A stretch of 64,000 nucleotides of DNA from contig JAHBTE010000001.1 of assembly GCA_019638675.1 (NCBI GenBank), positions 1,396,605-1,460,604 on the forward strand, in the 5' to 3' direction. The position numbers and the translations under genes are program-made. This stretch comes from Fimbriimonadaceae bacterium. Lineage in GTDB: Bacteria; Armatimonadota; Fimbriimonadia; Fimbriimonadales; Fimbriimonadaceae. The notes under the pieces were generated by a model that was given only the letters and a program-made list of their open reading frames with translations, ran no database searches and was not told where the DNA came from. The number at the start of each line of letters is the position of its first letter. Position 1 is the first letter of the stretch. This document shows positions 26,610 through 35,878 of this stretch, piece after piece.

Positions 26610-27639
26610 CTTCTTGAGCCCGATCTTTTGGAATGACGAGGATTTTGTCGCCAGTTACAACCACCGCCATTCCTTCTATACCAAGTAGGCAGACTTCGTG
26701 GCTGTCGGTTTCGTTGTAAACCACGTTATCACTGCTTTCAACTAGATTTGCTGAACCGAGAGCGACGTTGCCGCTAGAGTCTGGTGAATACGATCTTGCA
26801 ACTGAATCCCAAGCTCCTAGATCATCCCACTCGAAATCCGCTTCAGTAACCAGCACTCTTTTCGATTTTTCCATCAGAGCAAAGTCGATTGAAATGTTGG
26901 GTAAGGATTCAAAGACCGCATCCGCCTGGGTTAGTTCTCCTTGTGCCAGATGGCCGGCAATACTGCGAATTGCTTCGGCAATAGTTGGTTGAGCAAGTGC
27001 CATTTCACTCATGAACGTTGGAAGCGTGTAGAAAAACATCCCTGAGTTCCAAAGGAAGTTTCCGGCAGAAATGAATTCATTCGCGGTCGCCACATCTGGC
27101 TTTTCTCGGAACTGTTTGACTTCCAACACATCGCCTGACTTTCCGCCGCATTCGATGTAGCCGAATCCAGTTTCTGGGCGAGTTGGTCGGATGCCAATAG
27201 TGACAATAGCGCCGTGCTCTTCTGCCGCAGTCATAGCACGATTAAAAGTAGATTCAAATCCCTCCTGAGGGGTGATCAGTTGGTCAGCGGTTAAGATCGC
27301 CAATGTTGTGGTCGGCCAAGTGTCGGAATATTTAGCGATGAGGTTTGCCGCCACCCAAACAAGGCAACCGGTAGTGTTCCGTTTTGCCGGCTCAGCTAGA
27401 ACATTTTCAACGGGCAATTGTGGGCAGGTCTTTTGAGACAAGTCAACCAGATGGCGTCCGGTCGCGATATATGTTTCTTCGGTTGAAGTGCAACTTGCAG
27501 CTCTTTCCACCGCTTGCTCCAAAAGTGTTTGCGTTGGGCTTGCTAATTTCAGAAACTGCTTAGGTTTCAACCTCGTGGAAACTGGCCAAAATCGTTCACC
27601 AGAGCCCCCGGCCATGATCACTGCGAGTCGACGATTCAT
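26587..27639 (-). CDS. manC: Mannose-1-phosphate guanylyltransferase
   Basis: Makes GDP-mannose from GTP and mannose-1-phosphate for EPS. The pyrophosphorylase motif AGGSGERFWPVST and the later QFREKPD and WNSGMFF segments identify it. 350 aa matches the short form without the fused C-terminal isomerase (cupin) domain. It follows directly on a lipoprotein gene on the same strand, and its 3' end overlaps the gmhB-like gene. A phosphomannomutase is not in this window. Confidence 0.93.
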   Translation of the reverse strand: MNRRLAVIMAGGSGERFWPVSTRLKPKQFLKLASPTQTLLEQAVERAASCTSTEETYIATGRHLVDLSQKTCPQLPVENVLAEPAKRNTTGCLVWVAANLIAKYSDTWPTTTLAILTADQLITPQEGFESTFNRAMTAAEEHGAIVTIGIRPTRPETGFGYIECGGKSGDVLEVKQFREKPDVATANEFISAGNFLWNSGMFFYTLPTFMSEMALAQPTIAEAIRSIAGHLAQGELTQADAVFESLPNISIDFALMEKSKRVLVTEADFEWDDLGAWDSVARSYSPDSSGNVALGSANLVESSDNVVYNETDSHEVCLLGIEGMAVVVTGDKILVIPKDRAQEVKKFLNP

Positions 27640-28041
27640 TTACTGATTCTCCAATTTGTAAGCACCATCAATGGCGGTTTTGCCATTGATCACGATTTCG
27701 GTGGTGTTTTTGTAAGTGACAGTGGCGCGTATTTCGGTCGGGAAATCTGCCTCTTGAGCCATCGGCGATTGCTTCATCATTGCAGCGAGCATTGGCGGTA
27801 CCGTTAGATCTGTAATCTTAAGTTCTCCCCTCGCATATGTGTACTTTCCCGGAATATCAATGCTTTGTCCCATCGCGCTGATTTTCCAAAGCATTGTTTC
27901 GTCGCTTTTAAAAATGAGGGTGAACGGGCGGTTATCACTAGCAACCCAGTTTCCCGCAATAGATTCGCTTTTGCACCCGAAAATACTTACAAGAACAACG
28001 CAGTACATCATCCAGCGGCAAACGGGGATATGGCTTGGCAC
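27640..28041 (-). CDS. Putative lipoprotein of unknown function
   Basis: 133 aa with an N-terminal hydrophobic signal and a lipobox ending in SIFGC (Cys at about residue 23), giving an acylated N-terminus. The rest is a small beta-rich domain (GNWVASDNRPFTLIFKSDET...KYTYARGELKIT) of the kind seen in lipocalin-like or copper-resistance-type lipoproteins; no firm family was recognised. The stop is directly followed by the manC start (27639), so the two are co-transcribed. Confidence 0.6.
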   Translation of the reverse strand: MPSHIPVCRWMMYCVVLVSIFGCKSESIAGNWVASDNRPFTLIFKSDETMLWKISAMGQSIDIPGKYTYARGELKITDLTVPPMLAAMMKQSPMAQEADFPTEIRATVTYKNTTEIVINGKTAIDGAYKLENQ

Positions 28042-28097
28042 AGCTAGAGTGTATCCTCCAATTCAGGCGGCAGTTAGGTTGAACCAGGATTTTGCAG

Positions 28098-30698
28098 ATG
28101 TTTGAAGATGCGGTCAGAGCCGAAGCTTCTCTTGCTCGGATTGGACGTCTTTGCCGCCGAGATGTCTCCGATGTCCTGCGCACCATGTTTGGCGACTGGC
28201 CAAGAGGGGAAGACGGACTTTCTCGCTTGGAAAGGATCACTGCTGTTTTAAGCTCACCTAGTGTTTTAGCGGATCAGCTTGTGGAGTTTCCCGAACTCGC
28301 TGGCTTACTCGCTTCCGTACTTTGTTCAAGTCACCACCTGGGCGACGTTTTAATCCAAAATCCCGAGCTTGTTTTCCAGTTCTTCGATCCACAAATGCTG
28401 GATACAACGGTTTCGCAAGATTTAGTCATCGCCGAAGGGTCAAGGTTGCTGGGAAGTTCCACCAGTTATTCGCATCAATTAGATCGGTTACGGTTTCTCA
28501 AACAGAAGTATTTGCTGATATTGGCGGCGCAAGATATCGGCGGACTGAAACCTCAACCAGAGGTCTGGAAAGGAATATCCGAACTCGCTTTGGCTTTGGT
28601 TTCGCTCACCAGAATCGCCGTGTGGGATCAGTTGAGCAAACGAGAAAACTCGGAATTAGAATGTCCAATTCAAATTGCTGTTTTCGGCAAGATAGGTGGG
28701 CTGGAATTAAACTATTCAAGCGATATTGATCTGGTTTTCGTTGCCGCAGATAACTTGTCGGAGCCAGAAGAATCTCTGGCCAAGAAATTCTGTGAAGACT
28801 TTCGCTCGGCGGTCAGCGGCAGGATGGGGCGAGGTGACCTCTATCGGATTGACCTGCGTTTGCGTCCATTTGGAAAGCAGGGCGCACTATTCAGCAGGAT
28901 GAAAGCGGTTGAAGCGTATTACGAAAAATACGCCGAGCCGTGGGAGCATATGGCTCTTATTAGAAGCTTCATCATCTCCCCTGGTGAAGTCGCAGATCGA
29001 TGGGAAGCGATGCGAACTCAGATTGCTTTTCGGAAATCGCGTAGTGAAATGGCGGTTGACAATATCCTCAAGATGCGCCGTCGGGCGGAAGCCGAATCCG
29101 AGCCAGGAGATATTAAGCGAGGACGTGGTGGGATTCGAGATATTGAATTCAGTGTACAGATCGCCCAACTCCTGCGGGGAAGTGAAACACCTGAGCTGTG
29201 TGGTCGTAATACGCTGGAAATGCTGGAAGCTTGCGAGAAAGTTGGTGCTCTGACCAACCAGCAGGCGGCAATCTACCGAGATTCATATCCTTTCTTTAGA
29301 AAACTTGAGCATAGGTGCCAGATCGAAGGGAATCGGCAAACTCATTCCTTGCCGGACTTAGTAGAGTTGCGTGAGGTGATTGCTTATTCTCTCGGCTATG
29401 GATCAGTGAGCGCGCTTGAAGATGAGCTTGCGTTCCGCCGGGATCAAGTACGAGAAGTTTACGATGAGCTTTTTGGTTCAATGGCTGGTCGGTCGGAGCA
29501 GCAGCAATATGAATGGCTGAACTCATTACCGGGCGGGGACGCCTTTGCAAAAGTAGTTTCCGAAAATGAATCCAGTGCGGCTCGGCTCGCTCTTGTTTCT
29601 GCTCAAGCCCCAGTTTTGCTCCCGTACCTAAAGCAGTCAGTGAGCGTAGTTGAGCAAGTGTTGAGCGGGGAAGTTCAGGAACAAGTTGATCCCGATGAGA
29701 AATTCGCGCTTCTGAGAACTCATTACGACCGGCAAGAGATGCACCGGGCTATCCGCAATGGCTGGCTCAGGGCAAACCTGAGGTGGATTTTCGTCGCTGG
29801 AGTTGATCTCGGCCCGCTGCTCGGTAGCCACATGGATAGCGCGATCAGCGCGTTGGCGCACAGATGGGGCGAAGGGGTTTCTGTTTTTGGGCTGGGGAGT
29901 TACGCCGGTAACGAGATGAGCCCCGGATCGGATGCCGACATTTTGGTTTTGGTTTCCGAAGATTCTGACCGGGCATCGGTTGAACGGAGTGTGCAGTCAG
30001 CGGCAATTGAGATCTCAAAACTTCGAGGCCTGGGCGCGCCATTTGAAGTTGATTTTCGGCTTCGACCAGAAGGCAAAAGCGGAAGAATGGTTGTAACGCC
30101 AGCTTCACTAGTCAGATATGCTTCCGACCGTATGGAGCCGTGGGAGAAATTCGCCTTGGGCCGGGTTCGCACTGTGTTTGGCGACCCTAAGCCGATCGAA
30201 CTTCTTTACGAGATCGTTTACGGAACTCCAATAACCGATATCGAACTGGAATCTCTCCTGAATATGAAAAGCCGGATGGAGAGAGAGCGTGTAAAGCCAA
30301 CCCAGCAGGATCGCCACCTCAAGTTGGGTCACGGGGGATTGGATGACATTAATTGGTTGCTTCAGCTTTGGTTGTTGCGACGTCCAGAAATGGGTGGAGG
30401 CGATGCGATTCCGGTTTCGACAAATACACGGCTGAGGAAGTTGTTTGAATCAGGAATTCTGGATGCAGTGGAGCACGATGCTTTGCTGGAAGGTCACCGC
30501 TTTTTAATCATGGCGCGCAACTGGCTGTACCTGCTCGGAATCGGCGACGATGTATTGCCGGAGAATCCGGACAGGTTGCTACTGTTAGGAAATCGGTTTG
30601 GGCTGAGCGACCCGAACGACATGCTTGCGCTTTATCACGGTCATACTCGCAGAGTGCGAGGCATTTTTGAACAAAGCCTAGAGGAGTTGGTTTCGTGA
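28098..30698 (+). CDS. glnE: Glutamine synthetase adenylyltransferase/deadenylase
   Basis: Bifunctional enzyme that adds or removes AMP on glutamine synthetase to tune nitrogen assimilation. Two nucleotidyltransferase-like domains: first GKIGGLELNYSSDIDLVF near residue 197, second GLGSYAGNEMSPGSDADILV near residue 598, plus helical HHHLGDVLI and central domains. 866 aa from the ATG at 28098 (AGGA 8 nt upstream); a TTG at 28092 is the alternative. The second signature deviates from the usual GKLGGxE form. Next gene (plsY) overlaps its stop by 4 nt. Confidence 0.93.
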   Translation: MFEDAVRAEASLARIGRLCRRDVSDVLRTMFGDWPRGEDGLSRLERITAVLSSPSVLADQLVEFPELAGLLASVLCSSHHLGDVLIQNPELVFQFFDPQMLDTTVSQDLVIAEGSRLLGSSTSYSHQLDRLRFLKQKYLLILAAQDIGGLKPQPEVWKGISELALALVSLTRIAVWDQLSKRENSELECPIQIAVFGKIGGLELNYSSDIDLVFVAADNLSEPEESLAKKFCEDFRSAVSGRMGRGDLYRIDLRLRPFGKQGALFSRMKAVEAYYEKYAEPWEHMALIRSFIISPGEVADRWEAMRTQIAFRKSRSEMAVDNILKMRRRAEAESEPGDIKRGRGGIRDIEFSVQIAQLLRGSETPELCGRNTLEMLEACEKVGALTNQQAAIYRDSYPFFRKLEHRCQIEGNRQTHSLPDLVELREVIAYSLGYGSVSALEDELAFRRDQVREVYDELFGSMAGRSEQQQYEWLNSLPGGDAFAKVVSENESSAARLALVSAQAPVLLPYLKQSVSVVEQVLSGEVQEQVDPDEKFALLRTHYDRQEMHRAIRNGWLRANLRWIFVAGVDLGPLLGSHMDSAISALAHRWGEGVSVFGLGSYAGNEMSPGSDADILVLVSEDSDRASVERSVQSAAIEISKLRGLGAPFEVDFRLRPEGKSGRMVVTPASLVRYASDRMEPWEKFALGRVRTVFGDPKPIELLYEIVYGTPITDIELESLLNMKSRMERERVKPTQQDRHLKLGHGGLDDINWLLQLWLLRRPEMGGGDAIPVSTNTRLRKLFESGILDAVEHDALLEGHRFLIMARNWLYLLGIGDDVLPENPDRLLLLGNRFGLSDPNDMLALYHGHTRRVRGIFEQSLEELVS

Positions 30699-31354
30699 TC
30701 AACGGTTGGATTTTGATGGCCGCGAGTTATTTGCTCGGTGCGATTCCGTTTGGATTGATCGTTGCGAAATCTATGGGGATCGATATTCTCAAAGAAGGAA
30801 GCGGAAACATCGGGGCGACAAATGTTGGGCGCACGCTGGGGAAAAAAGCCGGGATTTTTGTTCTTGTTCTAGATGTGCTGAAAAGCTTTTTGCCAGCATG
30901 GGGTGCCAAGTATTTGGTGGCAACACCCACTCCATTCAATGTCTCTTTAGCTGAATTCGGGTTGATTTGCGGGGGGCTTGCGATGGTTGGTCACATGGCC
31001 AGCCCATTTCTCAAGTTCAAAGGCGGGAAAGGCATTGCATCCGGATTGGGAATGCTCGTGGGTTCGGCATGGCCAGTCGGGCTAACGGTTCTGGCAAGCT
31101 TCGCCGTGTTTATGGTTTTCACTCGTATTGTCAGCTTGAGCAGTTTGGTAGGCGTGACTGCGATGGTGGTGAGTGGATTCTTTTTCAAAGAATCTAACTC
31201 TCCGTTATTTTGGATTGTCTATACACTTCTGGCGATTTTCATTTTTTGGAAGCACCGCCCCAATATTCAGCGCCTCTTAAAAGGCGAAGAAAAAAAATTC
31301 AGCTTCGCAAGTAAAAAATCGGAGGCAGCTGTTGAATCTGCCGACCAATCCTAA
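30695..31354 (+). CDS. plsY: Glycerol-3-phosphate acyltransferase
   Basis: Membrane enzyme that acylates glycerol-3-phosphate with acyl-phosphate, first step of phospholipid synthesis. GTG start overlapping the glnE stop. Motifs GSGNIGATNVGRTLGKK, FKGGKGIASGLG and HRPNIQRLLKGEEKK are those of PlsY, with about five membrane spans; 219 aa. Coupling with glnE is unusual but the family assignment is firm. Confidence 0.96.
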   Translation: MINGWILMAASYLLGAIPFGLIVAKSMGIDILKEGSGNIGATNVGRTLGKKAGIFVLVLDVLKSFLPAWGAKYLVATPTPFNVSLAEFGLICGGLAMVGHMASPFLKFKGGKGIASGLGMLVGSAWPVGLTVLASFAVFMVFTRIVSLSSLVGVTAMVVSGFFFKESNSPLFWIVYTLLAIFIFWKHRPNIQRLLKGEEKKFSFASKKSEAAVESADQS

Positions 31355-32126
31355 TTCAGTCGGGCTCGTTTTTTCGGTGTTGGTTTGGTTGCCGATCACC
31401 GCGTGGGTGGTCTGCATGGTTGGTTGGATGATCATGGATGAAGTGGATACGTTGTTTGGCATCATCGCCGTCTGCCTTGCCATTGGGCTAGGGTTCGCTA
31501 CCGTCAAGCCGCCCGCCCCAGGCTTGAACTGGATTCCTTTCCTAGCCGTCTGTTTGACAATGGCGTTTTATTTTCCAGTTCGCGAGGGAATACGTAGGTG
31601 GGAACTGATCGCCATTGATATCGAGCAGATCCGTAGCTGTTGCGAACGTCTTGCTCTGCGACCCGGAGACGTTTACGCAATCGTCAAGATGAGCGAAATC
31701 TTGGCTAGCCGAGGTCGAACTTTGCATGCGGTTCAGCTTTTAGAAGGCACGATTGCCGGGCAGCCTAAAAACCTCTTTGATGATGAATGGAAAATGGTCG
31801 CCAAGTGGCGAATGAGTTTGGGTGCACAGACTCTTGCCCCCGGAACTGCTTGTCCAAAATGCGGCAGAGTGAATATGCCAGGGCAATATTTGTGCTCGGG
31901 TTGTGGATCGCAGCACCTTTTAGAACTTGCTCGCGGTGGGGTTGCAGGGTTCAGCCAATGGCGGTTAGCATTTTTTGGATGGAGCCTTTTAGCGGCAATC
32001 GCGGTGATTTTTCCGTATTTGCAAGTGGGTACAAGCGGCGTAGTCGCTAAAATCGCATTGGCCCTGGTAGGTTTAACAGGCGGAGTGATGATTTTGATCG
32101 GGTTAATTGGTGGAGGAAAAAAATAA
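31332..32126 (+). CDS. Zinc-ribbon membrane protein of unknown function
   Basis: 264 aa starting at a TTG (GGAGG 6 nt upstream), overlapping the plsY end by 23 nt. Two membrane hairpins: one N-terminal (about residues 10-80, with two or three spans) and one C-terminal (about 205-260). Between them lies a short helical domain and a zinc ribbon CPKCGRVNMPGQYLCSGCG near residue 176. No named family recognised. It is in an operon with plsY, lptF and lptD, which suggests an envelope role. Confidence 0.55.
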   Translation: MNLPTNPNSVGLVFSVLVWLPITAWVVCMVGWMIMDEVDTLFGIIAVCLAIGLGFATVKPPAPGLNWIPFLAVCLTMAFYFPVREGIRRWELIAIDIEQIRSCCERLALRPGDVYAIVKMSEILASRGRTLHAVQLLEGTIAGQPKNLFDDEWKMVAKWRMSLGAQTLAPGTACPKCGRVNMPGQYLCSGCGSQHLLELARGGVAGFSQWRLAFFGWSLLAAIAVIFPYLQVGTSGVVAKIALALVGLTGGVMILIGLIGGGKK

Positions 32127-33193
32127 AAAAGCTCGATCAATATATTCTGAAAGAGCTCTTTGTGCCTTTGGTCGCCGGAACAATCGTTACCGCGATGCTG
32201 TTTTTGGCAAACGAACTCATCGCTGTTTTCCAAAAGCTGAACCTGAATAATGTTCCGCCGGAAGCAATCGCCAAGTACATCATTCTGCTGATTCCCACGT
32301 ATCTCAAATACACGATTCCAATGGGTGTGGCAATGGGGTCTGCTTTGGCGATTTCCAGGATAGCTCGTGATGGGGAACTGACCGCGATGCGCACGGCGGG
32401 ATTTCCGATTCGGCGTGTGATGCGGATGGTTTTCGTTGTCGGAGCTTTATTTGGAGTCGCATCATTTTTTAATGCGGATGTGTTGATTCCGCGGGCCGAA
32501 AAACAAAAGATCAAACTCGCCAACGAACTCAATATCGTCGCGATTCTGCCTCAATTTGAACGGAACAAAGCGATTCAACTGCCACCTTACGTTGCAATGT
32601 TTGGCGAAGTAGCAGAGAAGGACGACACTATGATCCTTAAGGATATTTTGTTGTTTGAGCGCCAAAAAGACAACGAGTTTCAGGTTTACATCGCGCCTGA
32701 GGGTACTTACGAGAAGGGGGTTTGGACAATTAAAAAGCCTCGGGTGCGAATGTTCCAAGATGACGCATTTGTAGATATCTACGACGTTGACGAAGTGGTC
32801 ATCAATCAACGTATTGATATTCAAGATTTTATGGTTGGCGGGCAAGCAGATTCGGTGGCTTCAGCCGACTTGATTCGTCGGATCAACGAATCGCGCCGGG
32901 CTGGCGGATACACGCGCAATCTGGAACTGCCACTTTACGAGCGTCAAGCGATTTCGTTTGCTTGCGTAGTTTTTGCGGCGATGGCCGGGGTTTTGGCAAT
33001 CCGTTTCTCTAAGGGTTCTGCATTCCAAGGGTTGTTAATGAGTTTGTTCTTCCTGTGGATATTCTTTAACTTCCATATCGTGATGACCTCCATTGTTGGG
33101 AAAAACGGTTGGCTTCCGCCAATGGTTGCCGCTTGGTCGCCGACGGTAATTTTTGGCTTAGTAACGGTTTACGTAGGCTGGAGGCAAGAGTGA
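32111..33193 (+). CDS. LptF/LptG-family LPS export permease
   Basis: Inner-membrane permease of the LPS ABC exporter. I place the start at the GTG at 32111 (MEEKIKKLDQYILKELFVPL), which restores the family's usual N-terminus KLDxYIL; the downstream GTG at 32162 would cut off the first helix. The start overlaps the previous gene by 16 nt and lies 5 nt above a GGAGG-like run. About six spans and a periplasmic jellyroll domain (residues ~120-260). 360 aa. Only one such gene is in the window; the partner LptG-type gene and LptB are not seen. The next gene, lptD, overlaps it by 4 nt. Confidence 0.88.
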   Translation, partial: WRKKIKKLDQYILKELFVPLVAGTIVTAMLFLANELIAVFQKLNLNNVPPEAIAKYIILLIPTYLKYTIPMGVAMGSALAISRIARDGELTAMRTAGFPIRRVMRMVFVVGALFGVASFFNADVLIPRAEKQKIKLANELNIVAILPQFERNKAIQLPPYVAMFGEVAEKDDTMILKDILLFERQKDNEFQVYIAPEGTYEKGVWTIKKPRVRMFQDDAFVDIYDVDEVVINQRIDIQDFMVGGQADSVASADLIRRINESRRAGGYTRNLELPLYERQAISFACVVFAAMAGVLAIRFSKGSAFQGLLMSLFFLWIFFNFHIVMTSIVGKNGWLPPMVAAWSPTVIFGLVTVYVGWRQE

Positions 33194-35454
33194 TTCGGGG
33201 TCTTACTGTTGGTTTGGTTGCCGCCTTTTCCTGCTTCGGATTTGCAGAAGAAAAAATATCAGAACCTATACTTTTGGCGGCAGATTTACTTCCTAACCAA
33301 GACGTTGGATCAAGCCAGCAAGGCGTGTTACCACCACCGAATAGCCAGACACGCCATCCATTGACAATCGTGAATGCGGATAAATCCTACACACGCGGAA
33401 CGGTCACAGTATTTGAAGGGAACGTCCATCTTGAATATAAGGGCTATACATTAAAGGCGGCAAGAATAGAAGGAGATTCGGCAACGGATATCTACATCTT
33501 ATCTGGAGGAGGGAGCCTTATGGGCGAAGGTGACGTCATCCAAGGAGAAACGATAAGAGTAAATTTTAAAGAAGATACCTATATGTTAGAGGGAGGGAAA
33601 GCTGTCATTACTCCCGAACGTACTCAGGGTTTGACCACAGGGCCGTTTTATGTGAGCGGTGGAAAAGCAAGCCTCCGCGATCCGCATTTTCATCTTTACG
33701 ATGGCACGCTTACCCCTTGCGATCTGGATCACCCTCACTTCGCTTTTGATGCAGGTAGTACCGAAGTGGTGCCAGGCAAAAAGATTGTTTTCCGTGATTT
33801 TGGGCTTGTTATTCTTGGCAAAAGAGTTCTTGGATTGCCCTACCTTTACATTCCACTGCTGGACGACCGACCGCGCTACCTTCCTGAATTTGGGCAAAGC
33901 CAAGATGAAGGTTATTTTGTGAAATCCCGCTATATCACGCCATTGCGGGGGGAAGACCGCTTTGAGACCAGGCTGGATTACATGACCAAACTCGGATTTG
34001 GGGTGGGGGGAGAGCTAGGTTATGACACCCAAACCATGTCTGGCTCTGTGGGAGCGTATGGATTGACAGGAACGCAGAATTCGTTGGTCGGGAATCTCAG
34101 GCACCAGCAACTACTCGGGGCATCTCGGTTAGATATTGATGCAAGGTTTCAGCGTAATAACTACTTGACCGCACCTTCCAGTTCACTTCTTTCCAGCCGA
34201 GCTCAGCTGACGGTTCCATCTGGAGCGGGGCAGTCAACGTTCGGATATTTCCGAAACAGCTCGGATACAGGGGCGTTTACTTCGGTTACAGAATCGCTCA
34301 CAGCTTCAGACGTTCGCCAATTCGGCAAGAACACGCGTACCAATATTTCAACAACCTGGTCTAAGTCTCAAAGCATTAACTCAGGATCCGTTTTAAGTGA
34401 AAGCGAACGCGTAGATGTGCGGTTCCAGGGTTATCAAGAACTACGCTCCTTTGCCGCCGACTTGCTTTTCCAGCGAAGCATCCCGATCGGCGATTCTCAA
34501 TCGTTTTCAAGCGCAAGCGACCGCACTCCATTGCTGACTCTCCGTAGTGATACGACAAGATTGTTTGGCCCGAAAGCGGGGCGGAACTGGCCCACGCGGT
34601 TGGAAGCGAGCATCGGAGAACTCAGAAACCCAGGTGGAGAACCGATCACCCGCATGACATTCGGCACAGACCTTAACCGTAGAGAAGAACTTGGCCGCGG
34701 ATTTTCATTAGACTGGAATGGGCAGTACCGCCAAGGATTTTATAGTGACGACACGGCCCAATATGTATTAGGTTACGGTGGAAACTTGCGCTATCAATTC
34801 GGTTCTAACTCTAACTTGCGGCTTTCTTACCGGAATCAAAAGCAGTTCGGATTTACGCCGTTGGCGATTGATTTCGCTGGTCAGAACGACGTTTTCCAAT
34901 TTGGAGCCGACGTTGGTCATGGTAAAGGCTGGACGTCCTCGTTAACCACGGGCTACGACGTTTTGGCGATTGAACGCCAGCAAACTCCCTGGCAGATCGT
35001 CACATACTCTTCCACTTACAACGGCTACGATTCTTACTTCCAATTTGCGGCGAATTACGATACTTTCAACCAAACTTGGGGGCTGTTTAGAGCAGACAGC
35101 CGGTTCAAAATTGGCGGAACGGGAATCTCCGCCTCAGCTCGTTATGACGGTCAAAGAGCGGTTTGGGCGGCAGGGAGTTTGCAGATCGAAGGGTTCAAGT
35201 GGGGACAGATTTCAACCAACGCGGTACTGTTTTACAACGGCTACACCAAGCAGTTAGAAGCTCAGCAGTATCAGATTTCTTATGATCTGCACTGTACGGA
35301 GGCGGTGCTTGAGATTACTGATTTTAAGAGCGGCTTCCGCTCTGGTCGGCAGATCGCGTTCTACATCCGCATTAAGGCACTTCCATTCGGCAGCGATTTT
35401 GGAACCGGGCGCCGTGGTCAAAGCATCGGCGGAACTGGCGGCTTTGGTTTTTAA
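33190..35454 (+). CDS. lptD: LPS-assembly protein LptD (OstA-type)
   Basis: Outer-membrane beta-barrel that inserts LPS into the outer leaflet. GTG at 33190 overlaps the permease stop (GTGA) and gives a signal peptide MIRGLTVGLVAAFSCFGFA; the frame is open further upstream but that part is not needed. Residues ~60-220 form the OstA/LptA-like periplasmic beta-jellyroll (VTVFEGNVHLEYKGYTLKA), and the remainder is the barrel. 754 aa. Apart from the signal-peptide cysteine only two Cys remain, Cys177 in the jellyroll region and Cys702 near the end, which could form one inter-domain disulfide. Confidence 0.88.
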   Translation: MIRGLTVGLVAAFSCFGFAEEKISEPILLAADLLPNQDVGSSQQGVLPPPNSQTRHPLTIVNADKSYTRGTVTVFEGNVHLEYKGYTLKAARIEGDSATDIYILSGGGSLMGEGDVIQGETIRVNFKEDTYMLEGGKAVITPERTQGLTTGPFYVSGGKASLRDPHFHLYDGTLTPCDLDHPHFAFDAGSTEVVPGKKIVFRDFGLVILGKRVLGLPYLYIPLLDDRPRYLPEFGQSQDEGYFVKSRYITPLRGEDRFETRLDYMTKLGFGVGGELGYDTQTMSGSVGAYGLTGTQNSLVGNLRHQQLLGASRLDIDARFQRNNYLTAPSSSLLSSRAQLTVPSGAGQSTFGYFRNSSDTGAFTSVTESLTASDVRQFGKNTRTNISTTWSKSQSINSGSVLSESERVDVRFQGYQELRSFAADLLFQRSIPIGDSQSFSSASDRTPLLTLRSDTTRLFGPKAGRNWPTRLEASIGELRNPGGEPITRMTFGTDLNRREELGRGFSLDWNGQYRQGFYSDDTAQYVLGYGGNLRYQFGSNSNLRLSYRNQKQFGFTPLAIDFAGQNDVFQFGADVGHGKGWTSSLTTGYDVLAIERQQTPWQIVTYSSTYNGYDSYFQFAANYDTFNQTWGLFRADSRFKIGGTGISASARYDGQRAVWAAGSLQIEGFKWGQISTNAVLFYNGYTKQLEAQQYQISYDLHCTEAVLEITDFKSGFRSGRQIAFYIRIKALPFGSDFGTGRRGQSIGGTGGFGF

Positions 35455-35492
35455 GGAAGAAAGCTAAAAAGTCCTTGGGACAGAATCCTTTT

Positions 35493-35507
35493 TGCAATAA
35501 TATTGCA
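35493..35507. promoter_or_regulatory. Palindromic operator-like site in front of the MerT-like gene
   Basis: Perfect 7-1-7 palindrome TGCAATA-A-TATTGCA ending 2 nt before the ATG at 35510, covering the place where a ribosome site would be. Such short palindromes are typical of ArsR/SmtB- or other small-HTH repressors, and the downstream gene looks metal-related, but no repressor gene is next to it. Confidence 0.45.
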
Positions 35508-35509
35508 TT

Positions 35510-35878
35510 ATGAAATCTGCAGTGGCGGCAATCAGTTCGGGGACATTGGCTTTGTTGGCCCATGTGCCTTGTTGCGGGCCAACTGTATTGTTTGCCTTTG
35601 GTGGCGTGAGCGTGGGCGCTGGCTGGCTTTCAGTTCTCGAACCGATCCGGTATTGGTTGATCGGTTTTTCGGCAATCAGCTTAGGGATAGGTTTCTGGTC
35701 GGCTTACCGCAAGCCTCACGCTTGCCACGAATGCGGCACCTGTCAATCAGAAATCCATTCTAAACGAAGGGTGCGAATCGGAACGATGTGGTTTGTCGCG
35801 GCGCTGGTTGTTTCGCTGACTGTGGTCGGTCTTATGAACGGAAATAGCCATCTTTTGGCTAATGCACACATCCACTAG
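35510..35878 (+). CDS. MerT-like small membrane protein
   Basis: 122 aa with three hydrophobic spans. VPCCGP in the first span is the vicinal-cysteine motif of MerT-type mercury/metal transport proteins; a second cysteine set (CHECGTC, residues ~74-80) is in the loop, and the C-terminus is histidine-rich (NSHLLANAHIH). These fit metal binding and movement across the inner membrane, possibly mercury or zinc. No ribosome site is seen; a palindrome takes its place. MerT itself is about 116 aa. Not embedded in a mer operon here. Confidence 0.65.
   Translation: MKSAVAAISSGTLALLAHVPCCGPTVLFAFGGVSVGAGWLSVLEPIRYWLIGFSAISLGIGFWSAYRKPHACHECGTCQSEIHSKRRVRIGTMWFVAALVVSLTVVGLMNGNSHLLANAHIH

Noticed and set aside
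28033-28048. TGGCAC upstream of glnE as a sigma-54 site
   Set aside because: The -24 element is exact but the -12 element (GAGTG) has neither TTGC nor the invariant GC, so I did not count it, despite the attractive nitrogen link.
32123-32125. ATA as a rare start codon for lptF, placed right after GGAGG
   Set aside because: An in-frame GTG four codons upstream (32111) gives a normal start and the same conserved N-terminus.
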